DNA from: Batillaria attramentaria
Lineage: Eukaryota; Mollusca; Gastropoda; Batillariidae
Assembly: GCA_018292915.2 (NCBI GenBank)
Contig: JACVVK020000148.1
Span: forward strand, 2,501-66,500
Direction: 5' to 3'
Length of the DNA: 64,000 nucleotides
Shown here: piece after piece, positions 23,497 through 34,936 of the stretch
Position numbering within the stretch: position 1 is the first letter of the stretch
Layout of the letters: each line of letters begins with the position of its first letter
The notes under the pieces: model-generated
What the model saw: the letters and a program-made list of their open reading frames with translations, nothing else
Database searches by the model: none
Told to the model about the DNA's origin: nothing
Program-made: the position numbers and the translations under genes

Positions 23497-23700
23497 GTCT
23501 CCATACTCTCGGGGAGCCGGGGTGGTCGAATGGTAGAGCGTTGGACTTCTAATGCTCGGGTCGTGAGTTCGATCCCGGCTGGGGCCAAATATTGTGCTGG
23601 CTTTTTCATCGTTGCCCCGTCTTTGATATCACCCTATGTGCCGGAAAAGGACGTTAAACCCCTAACCCCCCCCCCCCCCACCACCCCGTCTCCATACTCT
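23497..23700 (+). mobile_element. tRNA-derived SINE, main family, 13-bp TSD
   Basis: Forward copy with direct repeats GTCTCCATACTCT at 23497-23509 and 23688-23700. Its tail has become a C-rich run (CCCCTAACC then poly-C). Confidence 0.92.
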
Positions 23701-23791
23701 CTAAGGTAACACGTAAAGAAAAACACACACACACACAAAAAAAAAAAACGGGGAAAAAACGACAGTCATCAAGATGAGCCTTTTAGTCTTC

Positions 23792-25670
23792 CTACGAACA
23801 GTCTCCTCTGTAGGCACACAAGGCAGTACATTGCAGGTTTGCCTTTCTGCAGTTGCATCTTCCCCGGCAACCCTGTTTACACCCACAATTAATTAGTTCC
23901 TCGCACGATTCGGCGGCTTGTTTGAGTGTCGTCCAGATCAGCGTTCAGGATTTATCAGCCTCCCTCTCCCATCCCCAGTTCGATGGACTGGGCAGTTGTC
24001 TTTTTCAAAACTCTGCCCCCACACATAACCAGACTGGAATTCTGCTCTCAGAGCATGCTGTTTCAGTGCTGCTTCCGTTGGAGGAATGTTCTCCAAAGAT
24101 TTGCTGTTTCTGGAAAAAAAAAATCGCCTGACGAGCTGTGTCCACCTTTGTTAGTGTGCTAGAGCGGTTATACATCAAACGACAAATCTTTGGAGTGTGG
24201 CGAAGGTGTCTTCCGTTAACTGCCTGTCCGTCATGGCCAAGAAAGCTCTAGCATCATCAGGGAATGCGTTCCAGGTACTCCACGCTGTTTTCTTCCCTCT
24301 CCCAGCAAAAAAGGACACAGTGTCACATCCTGTGAAGGCATGGTACGCCAGAAGTGCCCATGCTTTATATGGTCCAAGAAAGTCAGCAATGTCATGGGCG
24401 GCAATGTACCTGAAATTTTTGCCACATCCAAAGGCAATCCACAGTTCCGTTGCTGCCATTCTGTGGAAGTGCGCAATCGCCAGCACCAGCACATCCGTGT
24501 CTGTTGTCCTGATGAGGACCTTGTGCAGACCAGACCGTGCACAGTCAGCTGCATGCAGAGTGACAGGAGTATCTGCTTCCTCGTCTGAGCAAGGCCGCAA
24601 ATCATCTTTGGCTTCTGTTGGACAGCACAGAACTTTGTCGCCGATTGTGGTAACAAGTTTTTCCCCCTCTTCATATAACTTCTCGGCAAGGCTCTTGGCA
24701 AGGAACTCAAAGAGTTGGGTTTTGTTGTCATTGTCCCGCAGAAACCCCTTCCAGTTTCCAGGCAATTGGGCCGATGGCACGACCATCCTCTTGAAACCAC
24801 AACCCCGCCTCTCTCTTGCTGATGCTTTGAGACTGTCAGCCTTGTACACATCCCAAACGATGTCCACCCGTGATGCAGTCTCAAGCTGTCGCTGGATGTA
24901 CGGCAGGAAAATGAGATCGACATACTGCTGAAAGGTTTTCGCAAGCTTTGGTGACAACATCTGGACGATTGCTGCACCATCCAGCACTTTGGCATCAATG
25001 TCTGGCGAACATATTGAAACAGGGCGAGGACAGCATCATCTAAGACATCTGCTGTGATGTCTGCGGGGTCCTCAACAATCATGAAAGCCTTGTCGTCCAA
25101 GACCTCTGGAGGAACATCGGGCAGGTCGTGTAGGACTGCAGGACTGTCAGCACCAGGAGCTTCAGAAGATTGAACAGCAGCAGGCAACTGGCAGCTCTCA
25201 CTAATTCCACAGCTTGTGAATCCCTAGTGCAGACCTGTTTGATGGCAGACCCCAGATCTTTCTTGAACATTAGCACGACGTTTTTTCTTTCGTGGGTGGC
25301 GAACAAGTCTGGGATATTTGCAAGGAGTTTTTTCACGAAGACGCTGTGAGTGGACTCTCTGTGGAACATAAAGACCATGGGCTTCCAGGTGGCTGGCATA
25401 CAGGCGACACAGGTAGAATAGTAGTCTTGTCCGAGGTCCCTGTAGCTTTCTACATAAACAACGAGCTCAGCGAACGCAATCGCTTGTAAAGATGATGAAT
25501 CGTATTCATCAGCAGCCTCTTGGTTGGCTTTTGGTTGTCTTCTGTAACAGGCTGACAGACACTTCAAATTGTAATTAGCATCCCCCGATACCATGTCTAC
25601 ATTGGCAAGCTTCTGGAGCATCTCGGTGTCATTGATATGAACTGCTGTATAATGAACTTTGTAATGCACT
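23792..25670 (-). pseudogene. Frameshifted FEN/PIN-like plus CXC-domain mobile-element-type gene
   Basis: The minus-strand reading is broken by at least four frameshifts (near 25195, 25000, 24165 and 24105) but in order gives a recognisable protein. Around 25650-25230 is an N-terminal region with NDTEMLQKLA and LLANIPDLFATHERKN. Around 24990-24180 come VLDGAAIVQML, AQLPGNWKGFL, then EEADT, TDTDV, and HAFTGCDTVSFFAGRGKK. Around 23890-23792 a cysteine cluster CGCKQGCRGRCNCRK...CTALC...C ends the protein and resembles a tesmin/TSO1 CXC domain. The EEADT/TDTDV/GCDT series recalls the acidic residues of XPG/FEN1/asteroid nucleases; that link is my inference. I recall uncharacterised proteins of this type scattered in cnidarians, fish and molluscs, often multicopy. 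This copy is dead. Confidence 0.7.
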
Positions 25671-25671
25671 C

Positions 25672-26224
25672 CTAATGTCCATGCCTCATGGGTCCCCTTT
25701 GAACCTGGTGGTTTATTATAGAAAAAAACACAGCCGCCTGCCGGGATTTGGTTGTGCTGCCTGCTGGTGCTTCTTCACTTTCACTATCCTCTAGTGCAGT
25801 CGAGGACGTACCCGTTGCTCTCCTAGTTTTTACTGGGCTTGCAGAGGGACTTTTTCGCTCCAAAATGGTGGTGCTCACCTTTGCGTAGCATGATTTGTGT
25901 CATGAAGCAGATTTCAGACGAAATGTTTACTCAAACCCATTCCCGTCATCAAGACGGCATAGGCTTACATCAACAGGATTGAAGCCCATTTCTTGAAATT
26001 ATTTGAGGTTTTCAGCAACGTACTCACTCGTCATTGCCTTGTTTACTGAAACCTTCAATAGAAACAGACGCCTTAGGTTTCGCGCACTTGACCGGTATGG
26101 GTTTCCATACTTTTTTGGGAAATTCCGCTGGCCTGCCCCGGTGTCGTAGAATATTTCGGTTCCCGACACAAAAGAACGCAAAGTGGTTAACGATGCAAAA
26201 TTGAGATTGTAACTTGATATACAT
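25672..26224 (-). other. Possible upstream exons of the CXC-type pseudogene
   Basis: Two minus-strand segments look exon-like. One is 26224-26016, ending GACGA then GTGAGT, with frame text GRPAEFPKKVWKPIPVK. The other is 25878-25740, following an AG, with frame text Ser/Thr/Glu-rich STALEDSESEEAPAGS. They sit directly upstream of the pseudogene on the same strand and could be its N-terminal exons, but no homology was recognised. Confidence 0.3.
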
Positions 26225-27251
26225 GAGATCAATGAAAGTACTTCAAAGTAGTATTTTTTTTCCTTCCCGAACAGTAAACAGTTCAGTATTTGACACTGAT
26301 TTCATTGCACTGAGACAAATGTCGTTTCATCACTAGATTTCAACAAACAAAAGCATTCGCCACTGATACAAAAACCATTCACTAGAAACACGCAATAAAC
26401 AATGAAACCAAATGCACTGACTTACCAACTGCACATCATTTATAGATCTAGCCGCAAGAACTTGCTTATGAACACTACCAATATCATGATTCTTTGTCAG
26501 CTTCACTGACAATCTCACTGACAACGCTTGTCTTCACGGTTCACTTCGCTTCAACAGAAATAAATGTTCTCCAAAAATTGCAAACATTCAGACTAAAAAT
26601 AGGTAAAGTAACGGTCCGTTCCACACTCACTGCACCCACTCGAACTCTGGGACCGGTGTAGTATAACTAAATCCGCCCACTCAAAACGACACAGTATCAA
26701 GCGTTGTTGAAAAGTATAACTGAAACTAAAAACTTCATTCAATCGACAGACTTGAAGACAGTGGGTTGTAGGTTTTTATTCCACAATTAACCACATGGAA
26801 AATAACTTTGTATAACAGAAAAACCATCGCGATGCTATCACAAATAGGGTATTTCCTGTGGCGGGCATGCAATCTGCCCTTTCACCGGTTCGGCCAGTGA
26901 CACCAGATCTGAAACAAGGTCGCCACTGCGCGCGCTTTCCTATGAAAGCACGATTGTGCCAAAGTTAGGTGAATTGGCACGTTTAATCGATCACTGATCG
27001 GCTCAGAATGGCCTGAGAAAGTGTTACTGTCGCTTTTATTAATCCTTGAAGCTAGCTTTATTAGTGGACTAAGTGACATATTTCTACTCTTTAGCGAACA
27101 ATCATTAGTCTTGGATCCTCCACTAATGTGGAAAGCGGGAATTTCAGTGGGTTTCGTTTTTGCCACTGACTCACACTCAGAAGCATAATGCAAAGATCTT
27201 GGAAACATAAAGTAGCACTCTCTGGGGCACAGAGTCTTTCAATGGAAAGTA

Positions 27252-28044
27252 CAGTACTCCTCGCTTAACGTCACTACCGTTTAAGGTCACACCTCTGATA
27301 AGGTCAATCAGGTTGTTGGTCCCGGCCAAAAGCCTTCTTTGTACCATTTAGAATTCCTCGCTTAGCGTCACCTCGGATAAGGGAAAACCTCGGATTACGT
27401 CACCCCCGTTTTGGTTCCCAAATGGAGAAGACTACCGCTTAAGATGAAATCCATGTGATGAGAGTGGCTTCCCTTGGAAACAACACCCGGATTTGCACTG
27501 CGAGGTGAAGACGAAAGAGACGAATTTGTATTTCGTTTTTATTCCATGAGATGATACCCAAAGACTGAAAATGGAAACTGGAAGGGGGGGGGGGGGGGCT
27601 TGTTTTTGATGAACTGACGATAAAGATAGTTTACCGCAGATGAGTATACTTACAAAAGATTTCTTATTTCGTTCAGGGTCCTTTTAGATCTAGAAATTGG
27701 TGCAATTTTTGTGAAAGAGATAAGAGCGGCAATGCAGGGAGCAATGTGGCGATATGATGGTGGTGATGATACTTATGTTGTTAGAGAGCGAGGGACGGGG
27801 GGGGGGGGGGGGGGGAGAGCGAGAGACCTGGTTAATTTCTAGGCTTAGTCGGAAGGCAAGTTGAAGTACTTTTGCAGTTCACGAAACATCAGTGCAACCA
27901 TCCCTCAACCATGTAACAGGGACAAGATGTTTGAAGGGGGCTTGACATCAGCGGCTGGGGGGCGGGGGGCGGGGGGGCGATCCACAGGGTTCGGGAAAAA
28001 AATAAAAAGGGGAGGGGGGGATATGCATTTGCGTTCGTTTGTGC

Positions 28045-28109
<65 letters not shown>

Positions 28110-28306
28110 ATTACATATTTTGGCGGAGTCTTTCGGTTTAAAACTGATGTGAAAAAATGACGTAATCGCCAAATATTGAGCTCCTCGGATAAGATCAAGT
28201 TTTTTACTGGTAGTTGATCTTATCAGAGGACTGTTTAGCGTGCCCCTTGGATAAGATCAAAATTTTTTTTGGTCCCGTGGGGGGTCACCTTAAGCGAGGA
28301 GTACTG
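27252..28306 (+). mobile_element. pogo/Tc1-mariner-like element, copy 1
   Basis: Starts CAGTACTCCTCGCTTAACGT and ends TAAGCGAGGAGTACTG, with TA on both sides (27250-27251, 28307-28308). It is 1,055 bp long and non-coding, with internal poly-G runs and a (GT)n array (28048-28106). The target without the insertion (GGAAAGTACCTCTG) is preserved in the other arm of the fold-back element at 32292-32293. Termini and TA duplication fit the Tc1/mariner superfamily, probably pogo/Tigger. Confidence 0.88.
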
Positions 28307-28654
28307 TACCTCTGTGCACAGTGGGGAAATGGCGCTCACTGCGCTACCGTGACGGGCCTAAATTGTCTCGGTGCTCTCAAACACAAGGTCGCGCACTATG
28401 TCATCCTTGACCAGCTTTGAACCCAGAGGGATCCTCAGTGGCGCAAGTGATGGCAGGCTGTCTTCAGAGTGAAAGTAGGCGTGTTTCTGAATCAGAGACA
28501 TACATAACATGTCTCTGTCTGAATGGACAGATCTATTAATAGTATTATTACATTCAGTCCTAGAGCACGGGTGTGTATGCTTTTGTAATCGTCTCTTATT
28601 CCACCACAAGGCAGGTACGTGATCGTCTGCACCGTGCAATAATTCTTGCCTGTA

Positions 28655-28960
28655 GAGTGCAACACCCTTGCTAGACTCCAGAGTGCAGTCCCTTTTCGGC
28701 GGGGCGTGAAAATGTGACTGCTTACACCCAGCGCCATTTTAAAAAATGGCGAATCTTTTTTAGAAAAGCAGAGACTTGTGTGTCATATGATTCGATTTGA
28801 AACGAAGTCTTGAATATCCGACCACTTTTGGTTTGGGCAAAATCTTTGCCAGCGGACAATTATTGTTGCGCTTTGATGGCACTGTTTACGTGGTACACTG
28901 ATCCAACAGGATGTGAGTAAACGGCAAGGGGGTTGCACTCTGACAGGCAAGGGTGTTGCC
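28655..28960. mobile_element. ~290-bp insert with inverted ends in the left fold-back arm
   Basis: Present in the left arm but absent from the matching place in the right arm (about 31940-31965). Its edges carry inverted GAGTGCAACACCCTTGC (from about 28656) and GCAAGGGGGTTGCACTC (to about 28940). This is consistent with a small MITE; the exact ends are uncertain because the termini resemble the host sequence. Confidence 0.5.
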
Positions 28961-29370
28961 ATCCCCGTACCGGGGGCCGAATCGTTAACACTAGGCCCCC
29001 GCAACCACGGCCAAGTCAGGCTAACCGAGACCGAGCCGAGATAAGTAATAGCTAAGAAGGAAAAACATTAAAATACTCGGTGACAAGGAAAGTGGACAGT
29101 TGCGAACAACTTTGAGGTCCCCGTGCTATTTCACAATGTGCACAGAAGCGAGGAATTCTGTCAAATTCACCGGCACAGTGGATTTTTAGCATGGCTCGGA
29201 GATTATTGTGCGTGGGAGTGATTTCCCTTGAAAACAAAAGCAGACGTTTTTTCCCGGGGGAATTTCGGTCACACCTGTCAACAACATTGTCTCCTCCAAA
29301 ATCAGGGTATGGTATTATTTTGTTATGCTAACAACATTATACAGCTTAGCGAGGCGTTTCCAAATAATTA

Positions 29371-29567
29371 CAGTACTCCTCGCTTAAGGTGACCCCCCAC
29401 GGGACCAAAAAAAATTTTGATCTTATCCGAGGGGCACGCTAAACAGTCCTCTGATAAGATCAACTACCAGTAAAAAACTTGATCTTATCCGAGGAGCTCA
29501 ATATTTGGCGATTACGTCATTTTTTCACATCAGTTTTAAACCGAAAGACTCCGCCAAAATATGTAAT

Positions 29568-29626
<59 letters not shown>

Positions 29627-30423
29627 GCACAAACGAACGCAAATGCATATCCCCCCCTCCCCTTTTTATTTTTTTCCCGAACCCTGTGGATCGCCCCCCC
29701 GCCCCCCGCCCCCCAGCCGCTGATGTCAAGCCCCCTTCAAACATCTTGTCCCTGTTACATGGTTGAGGGATGGTTGCACTGATGTTTCGTGAACTGCAAA
29801 AGTACTTCAACTTGCCTTCCGACTAAGCCTAGAAATTAACCAGGTCTCTCGCTCTCCCCCCCCCCCCCCCCCCCCGTCCCTCGCTCTCTAACAACATAAG
29901 TATCATCACCACCATCATATCGCCACATTGCTCCCTGCATTGCCGCTCTTATCTCTTTCACAAAAATTGCACCAATTTCTAGATCTAAAAGGACCCTGAA
30001 CGAAATAAGAAATCTTTTGTAAGTATACTCATCTGCGGTAAACTATCTTTATCGTCAGTTCATCAAAAACAAGCCCCCCCCCCCCCCCCCCTTCCAGTTT
30101 CCATTTTCAGTCTTTGGGTATCATCTCATGGAATAAAAACGAAATACAAATTCGTCTCTTTCGTCTTCACCTCGCAGTGCAAATCCGGGTGTTGTTTCCA
30201 AGGGAAGCCACTCTCATCACATGGATTTCATCTTAAGCGGTAGTCTTCTCCATTTGGGAACCAAAACGGGGGTGACGTAATCCGAGGTTTTCCCTTATCC
30301 GAGGTGACGCTAAGCGAGGAATTCTAAATGGTACAAAGAAGGCTTTTGGCCGGGACCAACAACCTGATTGACCTTATCAGAGGTGTGACCTTAAACGGTA
30401 GTGACGTTAAGCGAGGAGTACTG
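29371..30423 (-). mobile_element. pogo/Tc1-mariner-like element, copy 2 (inverted)
   Basis: Nearly identical to copy 1 in opposite orientation, 1,053 bp, flanked by TA (29369-29370, 30424-30425). The uninterrupted target (AAATAATTAAGTGC in arm orientation) survives in the right fold-back arm at 31531-31532. Its microsatellite is a few repeats shorter than in copy 1. Confidence 0.88.
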
Positions 30424-32340
30424 TAAGTGCTCTTGAACATTATGCAGCGCGAAATTAACGTCTGCTGTAAAGGACGTTAAACACCCAAACACCCACGTAC
30501 TTTCTCTTTCGTGTAGTTTACAAATAAAGCTGATGGCCACTAATGCGAATTGACTCGGAAAACTGATAATCGGTAGGCCTAGAGCATCAGAATCGGTTCC
30601 GAAAGCTGTCCTGCAAAGATATACATACTAAAGAGAGAGAAAACAATTATATTATCATAACCAACTTGCTGCAATGATCCTATATACGAGGATCTTTGCT
30701 TGCTGCGAAGCTGATGAAAAGATTGCATTCTTTTAAGAGTATAAATGATCCTGTGAACAGGCGATAATTAAGAAAGTCACTGTCAGCAGCTACGAAGGCA
30801 CATTTAGAGATAGGTAGAAAATGCTATGTAGTAAGCAATGACTGAAGTTTAGAATCAATTAGCAAAGACGCACCAATTGACATAAAGGAATGACGTTACC
30901 GACGCCGGAGAGATAAAACTTGATGCAGCTACAAAGAAACTAAAACCAGGGTACGGTATTATTTTGTAATGCTCACATTATACAGCTTAGCAAGGCGTTT
31001 CCAAATAATCAAGTGCTCTTGAACGTTATGCAGCGCGAAAATGATTAAAGTCTGCCGTAAAGAACGTTAAACACCCGAACACCCACCCCTCTGCTGTACG
31101 CCTGTACTTTATCTTTCACGTGGTTTACAAACAGCTGACAACGCTCTCTGAGAACGCTACAGGTATGACATATTGTCTTTGGTTTCAGGCAACGTTAATA
31201 ACAGAAAAGAAGAACGTTGAGGCAGTTACTTTGTAGCTGCATCAAGTTTTATCTCTCCCGCGCCGGCAATGTCTTTCCTATAGTGTCAGTTGGTTATGAC
31301 CATTAAAATAAATAATTAAGTTTCTCTCTCTCTCTCTTTCTACTTCTACCTTTGCAGGACAGGTTTCAGAACCAGCTCTAATGCTTTACCGTTTATCAGT
31401 TTTCCGTTCTCAATAATGCTCATCAGCTTTATTTGTAAACTACACGAAAGAGAAAGTACGTGGGTGTTTGGGTGTTTAACGTCCTTTACAGCAGACGTTA
31501 ATTTTGTGCTGCATAATGTTCAAGAGCACTTAATTATTTGGAAACGCCTCGCTAAGCTGTATAATGTTGTTAGCATAACAAAATAATACCGTACCCTGGT
31601 TTTGGAGGAGACAATGTTGTTGACAGGTGTGACCGAAATTCCCCCGGGAAAAAACGTCTGCTTTTGTTTTCAAGGGAAATCACTCCCACGCACAATAATC
31701 TCCGAGCCATGCTAAAAATTCACTGTGCCGGTGAATTTGACAGAATTCCTCGCTTCTGTGCACATTGTGAAATAGCACGGGGACCTCAAAGTTGTTCGCA
31801 ACTGTCCACTTTCCTTGTCACCGAGTATTTTAATGTTTTTCCTTCTTAGCTATTACTTATCTCGGCTCGGTCTCGGTTAGCCCGACTTGGCCGTGGTTGC
31901 GGGGGCCTAGTGTTAACGATTCGGCCCCCGGTACGGGGATGGGGTGTTGCACTCTACAGGCAAGTATTATTGCACAGTGCAGACGATCACGTACCTGCCT
32001 TGTGGTGGAATAAGAGACGAATACAAAAGCATACACACCCGTGCTCTAGGACTGAATGTAATAATAGATCTGTCCATTCAGACAGAGACATGTTATGTAT
32101 GTCTCTGATTCAGAAACACGCCTACTTTCACTCTGAAGACAGCCTGCCATCACTTGCGCCACTGAGGATCCCTCTGGGTTCAAAGCTGGTCAAGGATGAC
32201 ATAGTGCGCGACCTTGTGTTTGAGAGCACCGAGACAATTTAGGCCCGTCACGGTAGCGCAGTGAGCGCCATTTCCCCACCGTGCACAGAGGTACTTTCCA
32301 CTGAAAGACTCTGTGCCCCAGAGAGTGAACATAAAGATAG

Positions 32341-32821
32341 TTCACTTACCTCCCTTTGAGGGACAACGCGTAAGAGTTGTCTACGCGCATTAGCGCGCAT
32401 CCCGCAGATCTACGCAGTTGTTTGACCCAACCCTACACTAGCCGCCGTAAAACATTTTAAGAAAATAAACAAAAACGAAGATGTCAGCGACTGACAGGTG
32501 GTCTCCCCCCATATATTTCGCATGTGTTTTAGGCCTATGGAAAACATAAGTACTCTCAAAGTTCCGGAGGACGAACGAAAGATCTAGTTTGGCTTTCACT
32601 GCTGTACGTAGGCTACGCAGTGCATTTCGTTCGATGTGTTCAAGTAAAACTAGTACGGAACACAGAAAGATCGAATGTGCGAGAGATCCAAAGATGGACG
32701 CATCCGCTGAATACTTCCTGCTAACTCAGCATTAATCATATCTGCGACCGACGATCCAGCAGATTCTATGTTGTGATATGGTTTTACAATGGTTAGAATG
32801 AAGTTCAGCCGGATGATTTTG

Positions 32822-32858
<37 letters not shown>

Positions 32859-33164
32859 CTGAATTTAGATGCAGGTAGACGCTAGCACAATTTAAGTCAC
32901 CGTGATTTGTAAAGTTGTCAGGGAAAAAAAATTACGCTGTATCTGCGTCAGCCGCGTGTGTTTACTGTTAGTTTACACTGCATGCACACGTACCACTTGA
33001 GGTCTTTTTTTTTTTTTTTTTCTTTTTTTTGACAAGAAAGCGAAAAAAAAATGTTTGTTTTTCAACAGGAATACCAAAAGAAGTATTTCCCCGTTTATAT
33101 TTGTCTGTTATTTGAACAATTCGGCGCAGAACACAATTGCATGCTTTTGTGATCGCTTTCCACT
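32341..33164. other. Intergenic, simple repeats only
   Basis: Holds a (GT)n microsatellite (about 32825-32857) and T-rich runs (33005-33030). No gene was recognised. Confidence 0.55.
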
Positions 33165-33363
33165 TTCCGCCATGCTGGGGGAGCCGCGGTGGTCGAATGG
33201 TAGAGCGTTGGACTTCCAATGCTCGGGTCGTGAGTTCGAACCCCGGCTGGGGCCAAATATTGTGCTGGCTTTTTCATCGTTGCCCCGTCTTTGATATCAC
33301 CCTTATGTGGTGGAAAAGGACGTTAAACTTCCAAACACCCACCCACCCCATTCCGCCATGCTG
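33165..33363 (+). mobile_element. tRNA-derived SINE, main family, 13-bp TSD
   Basis: Forward copy with perfect direct repeats TTCCGCCATGCTG at 33165-33177 and 33351-33363. The tail is CAAACACCCACCCACCCCA. Confidence 0.92.
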
Positions 33364-33493
33364 TCACTATAGGGGCCAGATCTAGGATGCGCGCTAATGC
33401 GGGCAGACAACTCTTCGCGTTGTCCCGCTATAATAATGTCTCTCTTACGAGGGCAGGAGTGACGCGTCTTTCTGATTCCAAGGTCTTTGCATA

Positions 33494-33495
<2 letters not shown>

Positions 33496-33559
<64 letters not shown>

Positions 33560-33632
33560 AGGGGGAGGGGGGGGGGTGCGTGCGTGCGCGTGCAAGCGCG
33601 CGTCTAAGGCGAGAGAGAGAGAGAGAGAGGGT
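33496..33632 (+). repeat. (GT)n and (GA)n microsatellites
   Basis: A (GT)n run at 33496-33557 is followed by G-rich DNA, alternating CG/TG, and (GA)n at about 33611-33628. Repetitive reading frames across it are not protein genes. Confidence 0.95.
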
Positions 33633-33993
33633 CTCTTCTCCGATACCAGTAAGCAATCGTCTGTCAGTCAGGTCTGCGGGAAGTAACTCTGTCAAAGGGG
33701 AACGACTTTATTACAAGAATTCATTCACCCATGTAGAACCTCGCATACGCCAACAAGTTGTGACGTCAACCAGCTAGGCGAGCTCACACGACCTCATGTG
33801 TTTGGGTTTTTGCAAGTGCATAGAGGCACGATAAGGGTTTTCAGTACTTTCTTTATGTCAGCATGCTTGATGTCAGAGAGCTTGCGTTCCGGCGTGTGCG
33901 CGCGGGCTGCATACATGACACAACGACTACGACTGTGACTACAGCAGGTCATTGAATGGAAACAACATATTGGGCTGGTGGCCATCTTGTTAA

Positions 33994-34932
33994 GTTGTTT
34001 CTCTATGACGATACTTGCAGATTTTGTCTGTGAACCAAACATTTGACGTCAGTCTCACGCTGCTCGTCTGACAGATGATACTTCTACATATCTTGTGATT
34101 TCCTTGTTGCTTTTGTGACTTCCGTGACTGAATTAATTTTTACATAAAATCTGGAAGATCTAGAGAGCTGATGAAACGTGGACTTAGGTGCCTTGGATTG
34201 TACTTACGAAATTGCAAAATTGGAACTTTTTTGACCGGCGCTTCTCGCAGAAACATGAAAAATTTGTTTATCTAAAAGCTCTGCTATTCTTAATATTAAA
34301 GCTATAATAGTGCAGTAGTTCATGTCATATGTGCAGTTGGCACAAGTGACAAAAATACCGGAATGATGAGTAATTTGAAGCAGTCGTTTCATAGATATTT
34401 GGCCTTATATGCAAACCACCCCTACCTCGGAAATATTTTTCTTCCACAAAACCTGTCAGAGCTACAGAGCTGTGCTACGAAAACAGGCAGTATAATTGGA
34501 TGATCTTCCCAATTTCAGAAAATGAAGCCATTTGAACATTTTTTTCGAAAAAATTCGTGACATGACCGATTTTTTTCAAATCGGCGATAACTGTTCTCAA
34601 AATGTGGCAGGATAAAAATCGTGAAAAATACCTCTCGAGAATATGACTGCCCATTTTATCTCAAAGTAAAAAGCCGTCCGGCGAGGTGGTTTAGCAGATA
34701 GCCATCATTACATCCGTCCACACACACACACGTCATTCCCGCCAAAAAGAACGCAGCAGCAAAGTGTGCACGTAAGGTGTCTATGACGCAGATTTCGTTA
34801 CGTCACTGTGTGCGTGAAAGTAAGTATTGTGTGGAGTAACGTCACAGTCTTGTTTTGTATCATTGAAACTTGCTGCTGCGCGTAGCAAAATCTGCCCCGT
34901 CTCATAAAGTTGTTTCTCTGTAGAGAAACAAC
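33994..34932. mobile_element. piggyBac-like non-autonomous element, TTAA duplication
   Basis: A perfect 12-bp terminal inverted repeat, GTTGTTTCTCTA (33994-34005) and TAGAGAAACAAC (34921-34932), is flanked on both sides by TTAA (33990-33993, 34933-34936). Length is 939 bp with no coding capacity. A diverged copy without termini lies at 5829-6741. TTAA target use is the hallmark of piggyBac-superfamily transposition, though these termini lack the usual CCC start. Confidence 0.78.
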
Positions 34933-34936
34933 TTAA

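Larger units (their letters stand above)
27204..32340. mobile_element. 5.1-kb fold-back element with ~1.1-kb inverted arms
   Basis: The left terminus CACTCTCTGGGGCACAGAG (27216) is matched by its reverse complement ending at 32327, and the two arms stay complementary for about 1.1 kb (right arm about 31215-32327). The left arm (27216-30945) is longer only because it carries two pogo-like insertions, a ~290-bp insert and a ~200-bp insert; without these its length also comes to about 1.1 kb. The central loop (30945-31215) holds a third, direct, partial copy of inner arm sequence (from GGGTACGGTATTATTTTGT). AACATAAAG occurs immediately outside both ends (27204-27212, 32328-32336), a likely 9-bp target-site duplication. 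Long arms with a 9-bp duplication fit Mutator-like or fold-back elements. No transposase is encoded. Confidence 0.75.

Noticed and set aside
24197..24931. 244-codon plus-strand frame
   Set aside because: Antisense shadow of the minus-strand nuclease-like/CXC pseudogene, which has recognisable motifs.
28358..28639. Frames conserved in both arms of the fold-back element (also 31910-32242 and 29052/31664)
   Set aside because: Identity follows from the arms being copies of each other; there is no independent evidence of coding.
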